This document shows, piece after piece, positions 52,485 to 60,900 of a stretch of 64,000 bases of DNA; position 1 is the stretch's first letter, and the number at the start of each line of letters is the position of its first letter. Both the position numbers and the translations under genes were made by a program. Below the pieces are notes generated by a model, which worked only from the letters and a program-made list of their open reading frames with translations, was not told where the DNA came from and did no database searches. The stretch is from Opitutia bacterium (lineage in GTDB: Bacteria; Verrucomicrobiota; Verrucomicrobiia; Opitutales; Opitutaceae): positions 1-64,000 of the forward strand of contig JACRHS010000015.1 of assembly GCA_016217595.1 (NCBI GenBank), in the 5' to 3' direction.

Positions 52485-55400
52485 ATGAAACTCCCGCTCG
52501 TCCTTGCCGCCCTGTTTGGTTTCGCCCTTGCCTCTGGTCCGAATTTCGCCGCCGCGGACTCCTCCCCGCCGCCGCTGTTGCCGCAATCGCCCGCCCTCAA
52601 TCGCACGCACATCGTCTTCGTGCTCGGCGGACAAATCTGGAGCGTGCCGCGCGCGGGCGGCGAAGCGAAACGACTGGTTGCCGGCGCCGGCGTGCTCAGC
52701 GGCCCGCATTTCTCGCCCGACGGCACGCAGCTCGCGTTCACCGGCGATTACGACGGCAATCAGGACGTCTACATCGTGCCGGCCGGCGGCGGCGAACCGC
52801 GGCGGCTCACGTATCACCCGGGCAGCGATGTCGCCGTCGGCTGGACGCCCGACGGGCAGTCCGTGCTCTTCCGTTCGACGCGCACGGCGCACTCGCGTTT
52901 TGAAACGCTGTTCACCGTGCCGGTGACCGGCGGCCTGCCCACCGAGCTGCCGCTCCCGCTGGGCGTGCAAGGCGCCTACTCGCCCGACGCGACGCGCCTC
53001 GCCTACGTGCCGTTTTGGAACCGCCGCCTCGGCGCGGCCGACGATTACATCGCCATCAAACAATACCGCGGCGGCAAAACCTCGCCCATCTGGATCGCGC
53101 ACCTCGCCGACTCGCGCGTCGAGAAACTGCCGCACACCGACGCCGACGATTTCAACCCGATGTGGATCGGCGACCAGGTTTACTTTCTCTCCAGCCGCGA
53201 CGGCTCGACCGGCCTGTACCGTTACAATCCCGCGAGCCGCGCCGTAACGCGCCTCGTGCAGCAACCCGGCCAGGACCTCAAGTCCGCCAGCGCCGGCCCC
53301 GGCGCGAGCGTCTGCGAGCAGCTCGGCGCGCTTCAGCTCTACGATCTCACCTCCGGAAAACTCACGCCGGTCCCGCTCACGATTGCCGCCGACTTGCCGC
53401 AAGCCCGTCCGCATTTCGAGCGCCTGAGCGCGAAAATGCTCCGCAACGCCGATCTCTCGCCCAGCGGCGCGCGCGCCGTGTTCGAGGCGCGCGGCGAGAT
53501 TTTCACCGGGCCCGCCGAGAAGGGCGACATCCGCAATCTCACCCGCTCGCCCGGCGCCGCCGACCGCAACCCCACGTGGTCGCCCGACGGCAAGTGGATC
53601 GCGTATTTCTCCGACGCTTCCGGCGAATATGCGCTTTATCTGCAAGAGCCGTCCGGCCTGACGCCGCCGCGCAAGATCGAGCTCGGGAGCCCGCCGTCGT
53701 TTTTCTACGATCCGATCTGGTCGCCCGACAGCCGCAAGATCGCCTACCGCGACAAGCGCCTCAACCTCTGGTACGTCGATTGGGAAAAAGGCGCGCCGGT
53801 CAAAGTCGACACCGACCGTTTCGAGACGCCGCTCCATCGCTTCGACGCCACGTGGTCGCCCGACAGCCGCTGGCTCGCGTACACCAAACAACTACCCAAC
53901 CACCTGCGCGCCGTCTTCGTCTACGCGCTGGAAAACACCCAGGTCACCCAGCTCACCGACGGCATGAGTGACGCGCTGTACCCGTGTTTCGACGTCAACG
54001 GCAAGTACCTCTATTTCGCCGCCAGCACCGACATGGGCCTGAGCACCGGCTGGCTCGACATGACCAGCCAGGCGCGCCCGGTGACGCGCAGCGTTTATGT
54101 CGCCGTGCTCCGCGCCGATCTGCCCTCACCGCTCGAACCCGAGAGCGACGAGGAAAAACTCGACGAGCCGAAGAAAGACGCCGAGAAAAACAAAACCGCC
54201 GAATCCACGGGCGAGAAGGCCGTCGCCAAAACCAAAGAGGCTGCCGCCGAGCCCGAGAAGCCGGTGGAAAAAGTCGCCGCCAAGGAAAAGGACAAAGAGA
54301 AGGAGAAAAAAGACGGCGAGGCGAAGAAGGATGCGGTCAAAGTCACCATCGATTTCGAGCGCCTCAACCAGCGCATCCTCGCGCTGCCGGTGCCGGCGCG
54401 CCGTTACCAGAATCTCACCGCCGGCAAGGAAGGCATCCTGTACTTGCTGGAAGCGCCGCCGATCGACGGCGCCGACGACAACGGCCGGCTCGCGTTGCAG
54501 CGTTTCGAGCTCAAGACGCGCAAGACCGAGAAACTGCTCGACGGCGTCACCTCGTTTGTGGTCGCCGCGAAGGGCGAGAAGATGCTCTGGCAGGCGGACA
54601 ACAAGTGGTTCATCGCCCCGGCCGACAAAGCGCCCAAGGCCGGCGACGGCGCGCTCAAGCTCGACACGCTGCAAGTCTACGCCGTGCCGCGCGACGAGTG
54701 GCAGCAGATGTTCGACGAAGTCTGGCGGCTCGAACGCGATTTCTTCTACGACCCGCATTATCACGGACTGGATCTCGCTGCGGCCCGCCGCGCCTACGCG
54801 CCGTACGTCGCCGGCCTCGCGAGCCGCGCCGACCTGAATTACCTCTTCGCCGACATGCTGGGGAATTTCAACGTGCTCCACATGTACGTGCGGCCCAGCC
54901 CGCGGCCCGATGCCCGCACCGTGACAGTGGGTCTGCTCGGCGCCGATTACCGGATCGAGCAGGGCCGCTATCGTTTCGCCCGCATCTACGACGGCGAAAA
55001 CTGGAATCCGCAGCTCAAAGCGCCGCTCACCCAGCCCGGCGTCGATGTGAAAACCGGCGAGTACCTCCTCGCCGTCAACGGCCGCGAGCTCCGCGCGCCC
55101 GAGGAGATTTACAGCCTGTTTCTCGAAACGGCGGGCCGGCAGACCGTGCTCAAAGTCGGCCCGACGCCCGACGGCGTCGGCGCGCGCGAGGTCAAGGTCG
55201 TGCCGGTCGAGAGCGAGACGACGTTGCGCCATCTCGCCTGGATCGAGGGCAACCGCCGTCAGGTCGCCGCGCTCAGCGGCGGGCGCCTCGCCTACGTTTA
55301 CCTGCCCGACACCACGACGGGCGGCTTCACCAGTTTCAACCGCTACTATTTCGCGCAGGTCGACAAGCAGGGCGTCGTGCTCGACGAGCGTTTCAACGGC

Positions 55401-55904
55401 GGCGGCCAGCTCGCCGACTACATCATCGACCATCTCCGCCGGCCGCGCATGAGCTACATCCTCGGCCGCGAAGGCGAGGCGACCAGTTCGCCGCAACAGA
55501 TTCTCCATGGCCCGCGCGCGATGATCATCAACGAATTTGCCGGCTCGGGCGGCGATGCGATGCCGTGGTATTTCCGCCAGGCGCAACTCGGCCAGCTGAT
55601 CGGCAAACGCACCTGGGGCGGGCTGGTCGGCATCGGCGGTTATCCGACGCTGCTCGACGGCACCGCCGTGACCGCGCCGCGCTGGGCGCTCTACGGATTG
55701 AAAGGCGCGTGGGAGGTGGAGAACGTCGGCATCGCGCCCGACATCGAAGTGGATTACGACCCGCAACTCGTCCGCGCCGGCCGCGACCCGCAGCTCGAAA
55801 AAGCGGTGGCGGTGGTGCTGGAGGCGTTGCAGAAAAATCCGCCCGCCACGCACCCGCGTCCGCCCTACCCGGACTACCGCCCGCAGCTGCCGCCGGCGCG
55901 GTAA
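52485..55904 (+). CDS. Tricorn-like S41 family protease
   Basis: A 1139-residue exported peptidase. After a signal peptide (~1-24) come WD40/TolB-like beta-propeller repeats (~30-540) with recurring SPDG/SPDS motifs. Next is a Lys/Glu-rich low-complexity insert (~553-620), then the tricorn core C1, a PDZ domain (~845-905) and the S41 catalytic domain. The nucleophile Ser is near residue 1021 in NEFAGSGGDAMPW, followed by GKRTWGGLVGIGG. A ribosome-binding site, AAGGA, lies just upstream. Tricorn cuts peptides from other proteases; an extracytoplasmic peptidase is likely here. Confidence 0.9.
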   Translation: MKLPLVLAALFGFALASGPNFAAADSSPPPLLPQSPALNRTHIVFVLGGQIWSVPRAGGEAKRLVAGAGVLSGPHFSPDGTQLAFTGDYDGNQDVYIVPAGGGEPRRLTYHPGSDVAVGWTPDGQSVLFRSTRTAHSRFETLFTVPVTGGLPTELPLPLGVQGAYSPDATRLAYVPFWNRRLGAADDYIAIKQYRGGKTSPIWIAHLADSRVEKLPHTDADDFNPMWIGDQVYFLSSRDGSTGLYRYNPASRAVTRLVQQPGQDLKSASAGPGASVCEQLGALQLYDLTSGKLTPVPLTIAADLPQARPHFERLSAKMLRNADLSPSGARAVFEARGEIFTGPAEKGDIRNLTRSPGAADRNPTWSPDGKWIAYFSDASGEYALYLQEPSGLTPPRKIELGSPPSFFYDPIWSPDSRKIAYRDKRLNLWYVDWEKGAPVKVDTDRFETPLHRFDATWSPDSRWLAYTKQLPNHLRAVFVYALENTQVTQLTDGMSDALYPCFDVNGKYLYFAASTDMGLSTGWLDMTSQARPVTRSVYVAVLRADLPSPLEPESDEEKLDEPKKDAEKNKTAESTGEKAVAKTKEAAAEPEKPVEKVAAKEKDKEKEKKDGEAKKDAVKVTIDFERLNQRILALPVPARRYQNLTAGKEGILYLLEAPPIDGADDNGRLALQRFELKTRKTEKLLDGVTSFVVAAKGEKMLWQADNKWFIAPADKAPKAGDGALKLDTLQVYAVPRDEWQQMFDEVWRLERDFFYDPHYHGLDLAAARRAYAPYVAGLASRADLNYLFADMLGNFNVLHMYVRPSPRPDARTVTVGLLGADYRIEQGRYRFARIYDGENWNPQLKAPLTQPGVDVKTGEYLLAVNGRELRAPEEIYSLFLETAGRQTVLKVGPTPDGVGAREVKVVPVESETTLRHLAWIEGNRRQVAALSGGRLAYVYLPDTTTGGFTSFNRYYFAQVDKQGVVLDERFNGGGQLADYIIDHLRRPRMSYILGREGEATSSPQQILHGPRAMIINEFAGSGGDAMPWYFRQAQLGQLIGKRTWGGLVGIGGYPTLLDGTAVTAPRWALYGLKGAWEVENVGIAPDIEVDYDPQLVRAGRDPQLEKAVAVVLEALQKNPPATHPRPPYPDYRPQLPPAR

Positions 55905-55953
55905 ATAGATAGATCGGCTGCTGATACTCGCAACCAGTGCCAGCAGCCTGCGA

Positions 55954-56307
55954 TCAGCCTCTCCATGCTATGCTGCCTGTCTTCGCAACGCGCTCCGTTT
56001 CGTCTGGCTGAAGGCCATGACTGCGTAGGCGCGAGTGGTGCGCCAACCAGTAAATCGCGAAGCCAAAGATACCGGAAAGAAGGACAATAAAGGACCACGA
56101 GGCTGAATCGAAAACGAACAATTTGCCTTTTCTGCGCACAATGTTCTTCGCGTCCCAGTATGTGCCGAAGGCCAGTACAATCACCAGGATTAGCACCGCG
56201 ATGGCCATGACGATGACAGGAGCCATCGTGGCGATACGCAGAAAGTCGTTCGCCGATGGTGCCGGAGGAATATGGATGCTGTAATGCGAAGGAGCGGGCA
56301 AGTTCAT
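55954..56307 (-). CDS. Small membrane protein of unknown function
   Basis: A 117-residue protein with two predicted transmembrane helices (MAPVIVMAIAVLILVIVLAF and SFIVLLSGIFGFAIYWLAHH) separated by a basic loop (GTYWDAKNIVRRKGK). I recognise no family. A longer overlapping frame on the same strand (55874-56368) is less hydrophobic in the right places and less likely to be real. The gene is AT-richer than its neighbours. It lies between the tricorn-like gene and birA. Confidence 0.6.
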   Translation of the reverse strand: MNLPAPSHYSIHIPPAPSANDFLRIATMAPVIVMAIAVLILVIVLAFGTYWDAKNIVRRKGKLFVFDSASWSFIVLLSGIFGFAIYWLAHHSRLRSHGLQPDETERVAKTGSIAWRG

Positions 56308-56476
56308 GGGTATGGCTGGGGCAAATGAGATAGGGGCAACGCCCGCACCCTAAAGTCGAAGATATCATTGTCCATCAAGATAAGCCTTATACTCGCAATC
56401 GCGCTCGCGCGCGTCTGCTGGCTTGAAAAAGGGCGCGGGTCTGCACTCTATCGGGCAGCCCCCCAATAAATCCGAG

Positions 56477-57481
56477 ATGTCTTCCCATTCGCCGTCTTCC
56501 GAACTCGTCATCCTCCGCGAACTGCTGGCCCACGATCCCGGGTTCGTCTCCGGCAGCAAGCTGGCCGACAAACTCGGCGTCAGCCGCGTGGCGGTATGGC
56601 AACACATGGAGAAGTTGCGCGCGCAAGGCTTCGCCTTTCATGCCGTGCGCGCCCGCGGCTACCGGCTGACCCGCCGCCCCGCCGGCCTCAATGCCACGTT
56701 TGTCGAAGCCCTGTTGCATGGCCGCGCGCAGGATTGCCAGCTCGTGTTGCTCGATGAGATCGACAGCACCAACGACGAAGCCTCGCGCCAGCTCGGCTCC
56801 GGGCGGGAAGTGCCGTTCGTGGTGATCGCCCGCCGGCAGACGCGCGGCCGCGGCCGTTTCGGCCGCACCTGGCACAGCGACAAAGTGGGCAACATTTACG
56901 CCAGTTTCGGTTTCCGGCCGCTGCTCTCGCCCGAGCGGATGCAGACGTTCACCCTCTGGATGGGCGTCAACGTCTGCGAGCTCGTGTCCACCTTCAGCAA
57001 GTCCGTCCCCGGCCTGAAATGGCCCAACGACCTGCTCTTCGGCGGCCGCAAGGCCGGGGGCATGCTCACCGAGGCGCGCATCGACTCGGACCAGATCCGC
57101 GACCTGGTCTTCGGCGTCGGCCTCAACGTCAACGCCGCCTCCGACTCCTGGCCGGCCGAGATCGGCCGCCGCGCCACCACGCTTGCCGAGGAGGCGCAGG
57201 CGCCGCTCGACCTGAACCGTTTCACCGCGGCCCTCATCGACCGGGTGCTGGCGGCTTACGACCAGTTCGTCGCCGGCACGTACCGGGAAAACTTCGCCGA
57301 TCTCTGGCACCGTTTCGACCTGCTGCGCGGCAAGAACGTCGCCGTGCTACAAGGCGCCTGCCGCTTCGCCGGCACCGCGGCGGGCATCGACGACGAGGGC
57401 TCGCTGCTCCTGCGCGACGACGGCGGCCGGCTCCAGCGTTTCCGCGCCGGGGAAGTGACGCTGGAAAAGAACGCGAGTTGA
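56477..57481 (+). CDS. birA: Bifunctional biotin-protein ligase/biotin operon repressor
   Basis: Activates biotin and attaches it to carboxylase carrier proteins; the N-terminal domain may repress biotin genes. The 334-residue protein has a helix-turn-helix (GSKLADKLGVSRVAVWQHMEK), the central ligase domain with DSTNDEASR and GRGRFGRTWHS, and a small C-terminal SH3-like domain. The start MSSHSPSSEL at 56477 is preferred over an upstream one at 56423. No biotin operon is adjacent. Confidence 0.93.
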   Translation: MSSHSPSSELVILRELLAHDPGFVSGSKLADKLGVSRVAVWQHMEKLRAQGFAFHAVRARGYRLTRRPAGLNATFVEALLHGRAQDCQLVLLDEIDSTNDEASRQLGSGREVPFVVIARRQTRGRGRFGRTWHSDKVGNIYASFGFRPLLSPERMQTFTLWMGVNVCELVSTFSKSVPGLKWPNDLLFGGRKAGGMLTEARIDSDQIRDLVFGVGLNVNAASDSWPAEIGRRATTLAEEAQAPLDLNRFTAALIDRVLAAYDQFVAGTYRENFADLWHRFDLLRGKNVAVLQGACRFAGTAAGIDDEGSLLLRDDGGRLQRFRAGEVTLEKNAS

Positions 57482-57527
57482 GGGTTGAGAGTTGGGCGGC
57501 GAGCGTTGAGAGTCGCGGGCCTTCCCA

Positions 57528-58565
57528 ATGCCCGAGTCCACCGCGCCTGCCATTGCCGTTTCCCATCTCGTCAAAACCTACGCCGGAGTGACGGCGGTCA
57601 ACGACATCAGCTTCACGGTCGCGCGCGGCGAAATTCTCGGTTTTCTCGGCCCCAATGGCGCGGGCAAATCCACCACCATGCGCATCCTCACCGGCTATTT
57701 GCCGGCGACTTCCGGCCACGCCCATGTCTGCGGCGTGCCGGTGGCCACGCGCGGCGACGAGGTGAAACGACTCGTCGGCTACATGCCCGAAAACAACCCG
57801 CTGCCCGAGGACATGCGGGTGAGCGAGTACCTCTATTACCGCGGCCGGCTCAAGGAAATGACGCGCCGCAAGCTCGGACCGCGCCTCGACGAGGTGCTCG
57901 AAGTCTGTGACTTGAAACGCGTGCGGCACCGCATCATCGGCAAGCTGTCCAAGGGCTACCGCCAGCGCGTCGGGATCGCCGAAGCCATCCTGGCCGAACC
58001 GCCCGTCATCATCATGGACGAGCCGACCATCGGCCTGGACCCGCATCAGATCCTGATCGTGCGCGACCTCATCGCCAGTCTGCGCGGGCGCATGACCTTG
58101 ATCATCTCCAGTCACATTCTCCCGGAAATCGAAGTCACCTGCGACCGGGTGTTGATCATCAACAGCGGCCGCGTGGTGGCGCAAGGCACGCCCGCGGAGT
58201 TGCGCCGCGAGATCCTCGGCCATTCCAGCTACGAGCTGGAGCTCGCGGGCGACCCCGACGCGCTCGCCCCGGTGCTCGCCACCGCCGAGCCGAGCCTGCA
58301 AATCGCCCAGGTCGGCGCGCCCGACGCCCACGGTTTCCGCGCCGTGCGCCTCACCACGCCGCGCGACGAGGAGCTGGGCGAGACGTTAATGCGCGCCCTC
58401 GCCGCCGACAGCCGGTTCCGCCTCCGCGCGCTGAGCCGCTCGCATCCGACGTTGGAGGACGTGTTCCTCGCCGCCACCCGCCGCAGCTGGGATGTGGTGG
58501 ATAAGAAGGCAAAGGAAGAAGGCAGAATGCAGAATGGAGAATCCGAGCCGCCCAAACATCCCTAG
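57528..58565 (+). CDS. ABC transporter ATP-binding protein, GldA-like
   Basis: A 345-residue ATPase with Walker A GPNGAGKST, signature LSKGYRQRVG, Walker B IIMDEPTIGLDPHQ and the H-loop SSHILPEIE. The variant signature LSKGYRQR is typical of GldA/NatA-like proteins. The next genes encode a GldF-like permease, a GldG-like protein and a DUF4340 protein. The last ~12 residues come from a repeat sequence (58525-58591), so the natural C-terminus may be shorter. Such clusters occur widely in non-gliding bacteria; the substrate is unknown. Confidence 0.85.
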   Translation: MPESTAPAIAVSHLVKTYAGVTAVNDISFTVARGEILGFLGPNGAGKSTTMRILTGYLPATSGHAHVCGVPVATRGDEVKRLVGYMPENNPLPEDMRVSEYLYYRGRLKEMTRRKLGPRLDEVLEVCDLKRVRHRIIGKLSKGYRQRVGIAEAILAEPPVIIMDEPTIGLDPHQILIVRDLIASLRGRMTLIISSHILPEIEVTCDRVLIINSGRVVAQGTPAELRREILGHSSYELELAGDPDALAPVLATAEPSLQIAQVGAPDAHGFRAVRLTTPRDEELGETLMRALAADSRFRLRALSRSHPTLEDVFLAATRRSWDVVDKKAKEEGRMQNGESEPPKHP

Positions 58566-58591
58566 ACGCCGTCTTCTTCCATTCTGCATTC
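58525..58591. repeat. Inverted repeat at the end of the GldA-like gene
   Basis: Arms GAATGCAGAATGG (58525-58537) and CCATTCTGCATTC (58579-58591) are perfectly complementary, with a 41-base interior. The motif CATTCTCC is repeated further right (to 58607). The left arm encodes the RMQNGE tail of the upstream protein. Such CATTCTGCATTC-type repeats look like intergenic elements. Confidence 0.6.
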
Positions 58592-58619
58592 ATCATTCTC
58601 CATTCTCCATTTTCCGATC

Positions 58620-59381
58620 ATGCGTCACCTTCCCACCATCCTCAGCCACGAGGTCAGAATGCTGCTCGTCAGCCCAAGCACGTACGTCGCGTCGGTGCTG
58701 TTTCTGCTGGTGATGGGCGTTTTCTTCGTCGGCATCCTCGACAGCTACAGCGCGGCGCCGCGGGAGATTTCGCCCGCGTGCGTGTTCCTGCAACTGTTCT
58801 GGGTGCCAGTGTTTTTCATGGTGCCATTGCTCACGATGAAGTGCCTGGCCGAGGAGCGCCGGCAGGGGACGATCGAGACGCTGCTCACCACGCCGGTGAC
58901 CACCACCGAGATCGTGCTCGGCAAATACGGCGCGGCCTACCTGCTGTACCTGTTGCTCTGGGGCTCGACCGGCGGCTTTTTCTACATCCTGCACCGGTTC
59001 GCCAACGACGCGCGGTTCCTCGATCTCGGGCCGCTGTTCGGCGGCTACCTGTTCGTCGCGTTGTCCGGGCTGTTGTTCATCGCGGTCGGGGTGTTCGCCA
59101 GCTCGCTCTCACGCAACCAGGCCGTGGCCGGCATCCTCGCCTTCACCATGCTGCTGCTGCTGATCGCGGGCGTGCGCTACCTCGCCGACGTGCAGGCGCT
59201 GCAAGCCGACGCGCTCCAGCCGGTGAAAGCGGCCGTGGACTACGCCCAGGTGTTCAACCACCTCGACGACTTCACCCGCGGCATCGTGGACACCCGGCAG
59301 ATCCTGTTCTACGTAAGCGGCACTGTGCTCATGCTGCTCTTCAGCATCCTGAGCGTCGAAGCCAAGCTCCTGCATAGCTGA
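58620..59381 (+). CDS. ABC-2 permease, GldF-like
   Basis: A 253-residue inner-membrane protein with six predicted helices, the first in LVSPSTYVASVLFLLVMGVF. MKCLAEERRQGTIETLLTTP is the conserved loop of ABC2_membrane_2/GldF-type permeases. It starts 54 bases after the ATPase gene and is followed after 10 bases by a GldG-like gene. Together they form a complete exporter-type core. Confidence 0.83.
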   Translation: MRHLPTILSHEVRMLLVSPSTYVASVLFLLVMGVFFVGILDSYSAAPREISPACVFLQLFWVPVFFMVPLLTMKCLAEERRQGTIETLLTTPVTTTEIVLGKYGAAYLLYLLLWGSTGGFFYILHRFANDARFLDLGPLFGGYLFVALSGLLFIAVGVFASSLSRNQAVAGILAFTMLLLLIAGVRYLADVQALQADALQPVKAAVDYAQVFNHLDDFTRGIVDTRQILFYVSGTVLMLLFSILSVEAKLLHS

Positions 59382-59391
59382 GGCGCGCCCC

Positions 59392-60882
59392 ATGTCCTTC
59401 TTCGAAAGCTTCCGCGCCACCCGCTGGCTCCGCACGCTCAACCTCGTGTTGCAGGCGATCCTGTTCACCACGTTTTGCGGCGGGCTCAACTACCTCGCGC
59501 TCCACTACCCGTCGCGTTTCGACCTCACCTCGTCGCGCCGCTATTCGCTCTCGCCCGAGACGCTCTCGTACCTGCGCAATCTCCAGCGCCCGGTGCAGAT
59601 CGTCGTCACGGTCACCGAGGAGCAGGACACCCAGGTCTTCGCCGACATCCGCAGCCTGCTCAAGGAATACGCCAACGCCGCCGCGGCCAACGAAGCCGGC
59701 GGCCGGCTCGCCATCGAATACCTCGACATCTACCAGAACCGCCGCAAAGCCGAGCAATACGGCATCGAGCAATCCAACCCGCTCATCCTGTTTCTCAGCG
59801 GCGACCAGCGCCGCGTCGTCACCGCCGGCGACCTGTACCGCGTCGTCGGCTCGGAGAAAAAAGACTTCCGCGGCGAGCAGGCCTTCACCGCCGCCATCCT
59901 CGACGTTTCCTCACCGGAGCGGAAAAAAATCTACTTCCTCACCGGCCACGGCGAGTACCGCATCGACAAGGTCGACCCGCGCAACGGCCTCTCCGCCCTG
60001 GCCGACGAGCTGCGCCTGCGCAACTTCGCCGTCGACACGCTCGACGTCAGCTTCAGACGCAAAGTCCCCGAGGACGCCGCCCTCGTGATCGTCACCGCGC
60101 CGCAAAGCGTGGAGCCCTTCGTGCAGGAGCAGCTCCGCCAATACCTCAGCAACCGCGCCGGCCGCGTCATCCTCATGCTCGCCCCCGGCCTCCCCCACGG
60201 GCTCGACGATCTGCTCTACGACTGGGGCGTGATGGTGGACGACGATGTGATCTATGACACCAGCCCCGAAGATGTCACCGAAGAGGGCGATTTGAAGATC
60301 CGCTGCTTCGCCGAGAACCATCCCATCGTGCAAAGCCTCGTCGACCGGCAGATCGCGCTCCGCGTCGGCCCGAGCCGCAGCGTGCGCCCCGAGCCGGGCC
60401 GGGCGCAGGGCAGCGGCCTCACCCTCACCACACTCGCCGCCACCTCCGCCACCGCCTGGGGCGAGCGCAGCTACCGGTTGCGCCAAACCCCCGTTTATAA
60501 CGAAGGCGTCGACATCAAGGGCATCGCCCAGATGGAACCCAAGAACCGCCTCGGCCTCGCCGTCGCCTCCGAGCGCGTGCAGGCGCGCGGCAACCTGCCC
60601 TTCAGCGTGCGCGGCGGCCGGCTGGTGGTCTTCGGCACCGCCGACCTCGTGACCAACAACCGGCTCCAAGGCGCACAGGGCAACTACAACCTTTTCTTCA
60701 ACGCCATCAACTGGACCGTCGACCGCGACACCCAGCTCAACCTCCCGCCGCGGCCCATCGAGAAATTCCAGCTCGCACTCAGCCAGCAGGAGCTGCTCCG
60801 CCTGCGCTACTGCCTGCTCCTGCTCGTGCCCGGCATCGCCGCCCTCCTCGGCATCATGGTCTACTGGACCCGCCGCTCCTAA
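59392..60882 (+). CDS. GldG-like ABC system accessory protein
   Basis: A 496-residue protein with a helix near each end (LNLVLQAILFTTFCGGLNYL and LLLLVPGIAALLGIMVYW) and a large extracytoplasmic domain between them. The central part contains KIYFLTGHGEYRIDK and DVSFRRKVPEDAALVIVTAP, matching ABC_transp_aux/GldG-type proteins. It partners with the permease upstream. The DUF4340 gene follows after 18 bases. Confidence 0.82.
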   Translation: MSFFESFRATRWLRTLNLVLQAILFTTFCGGLNYLALHYPSRFDLTSSRRYSLSPETLSYLRNLQRPVQIVVTVTEEQDTQVFADIRSLLKEYANAAAANEAGGRLAIEYLDIYQNRRKAEQYGIEQSNPLILFLSGDQRRVVTAGDLYRVVGSEKKDFRGEQAFTAAILDVSSPERKKIYFLTGHGEYRIDKVDPRNGLSALADELRLRNFAVDTLDVSFRRKVPEDAALVIVTAPQSVEPFVQEQLRQYLSNRAGRVILMLAPGLPHGLDDLLYDWGVMVDDDVIYDTSPEDVTEEGDLKIRCFAENHPIVQSLVDRQIALRVGPSRSVRPEPGRAQGSGLTLTTLAATSATAWGERSYRLRQTPVYNEGVDIKGIAQMEPKNRLGLAVASERVQARGNLPFSVRGGRLVVFGTADLVTNNRLQGAQGNYNLFFNAINWTVDRDTQLNLPPRPIEKFQLALSQQELLRLRYCLLLLVPGIAALLGIMVYWTRRS

Positions 60883-60900
60883 CCCGCCTCTCCGCCCGCC

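Noticed and set aside
55874-56368. A longer alternative frame over the small membrane protein gene
   Set aside because: The frame at 55954-56307 gives two clean transmembrane helices; this one gives a mixed composition with many Ser, Cys and Arg residues.
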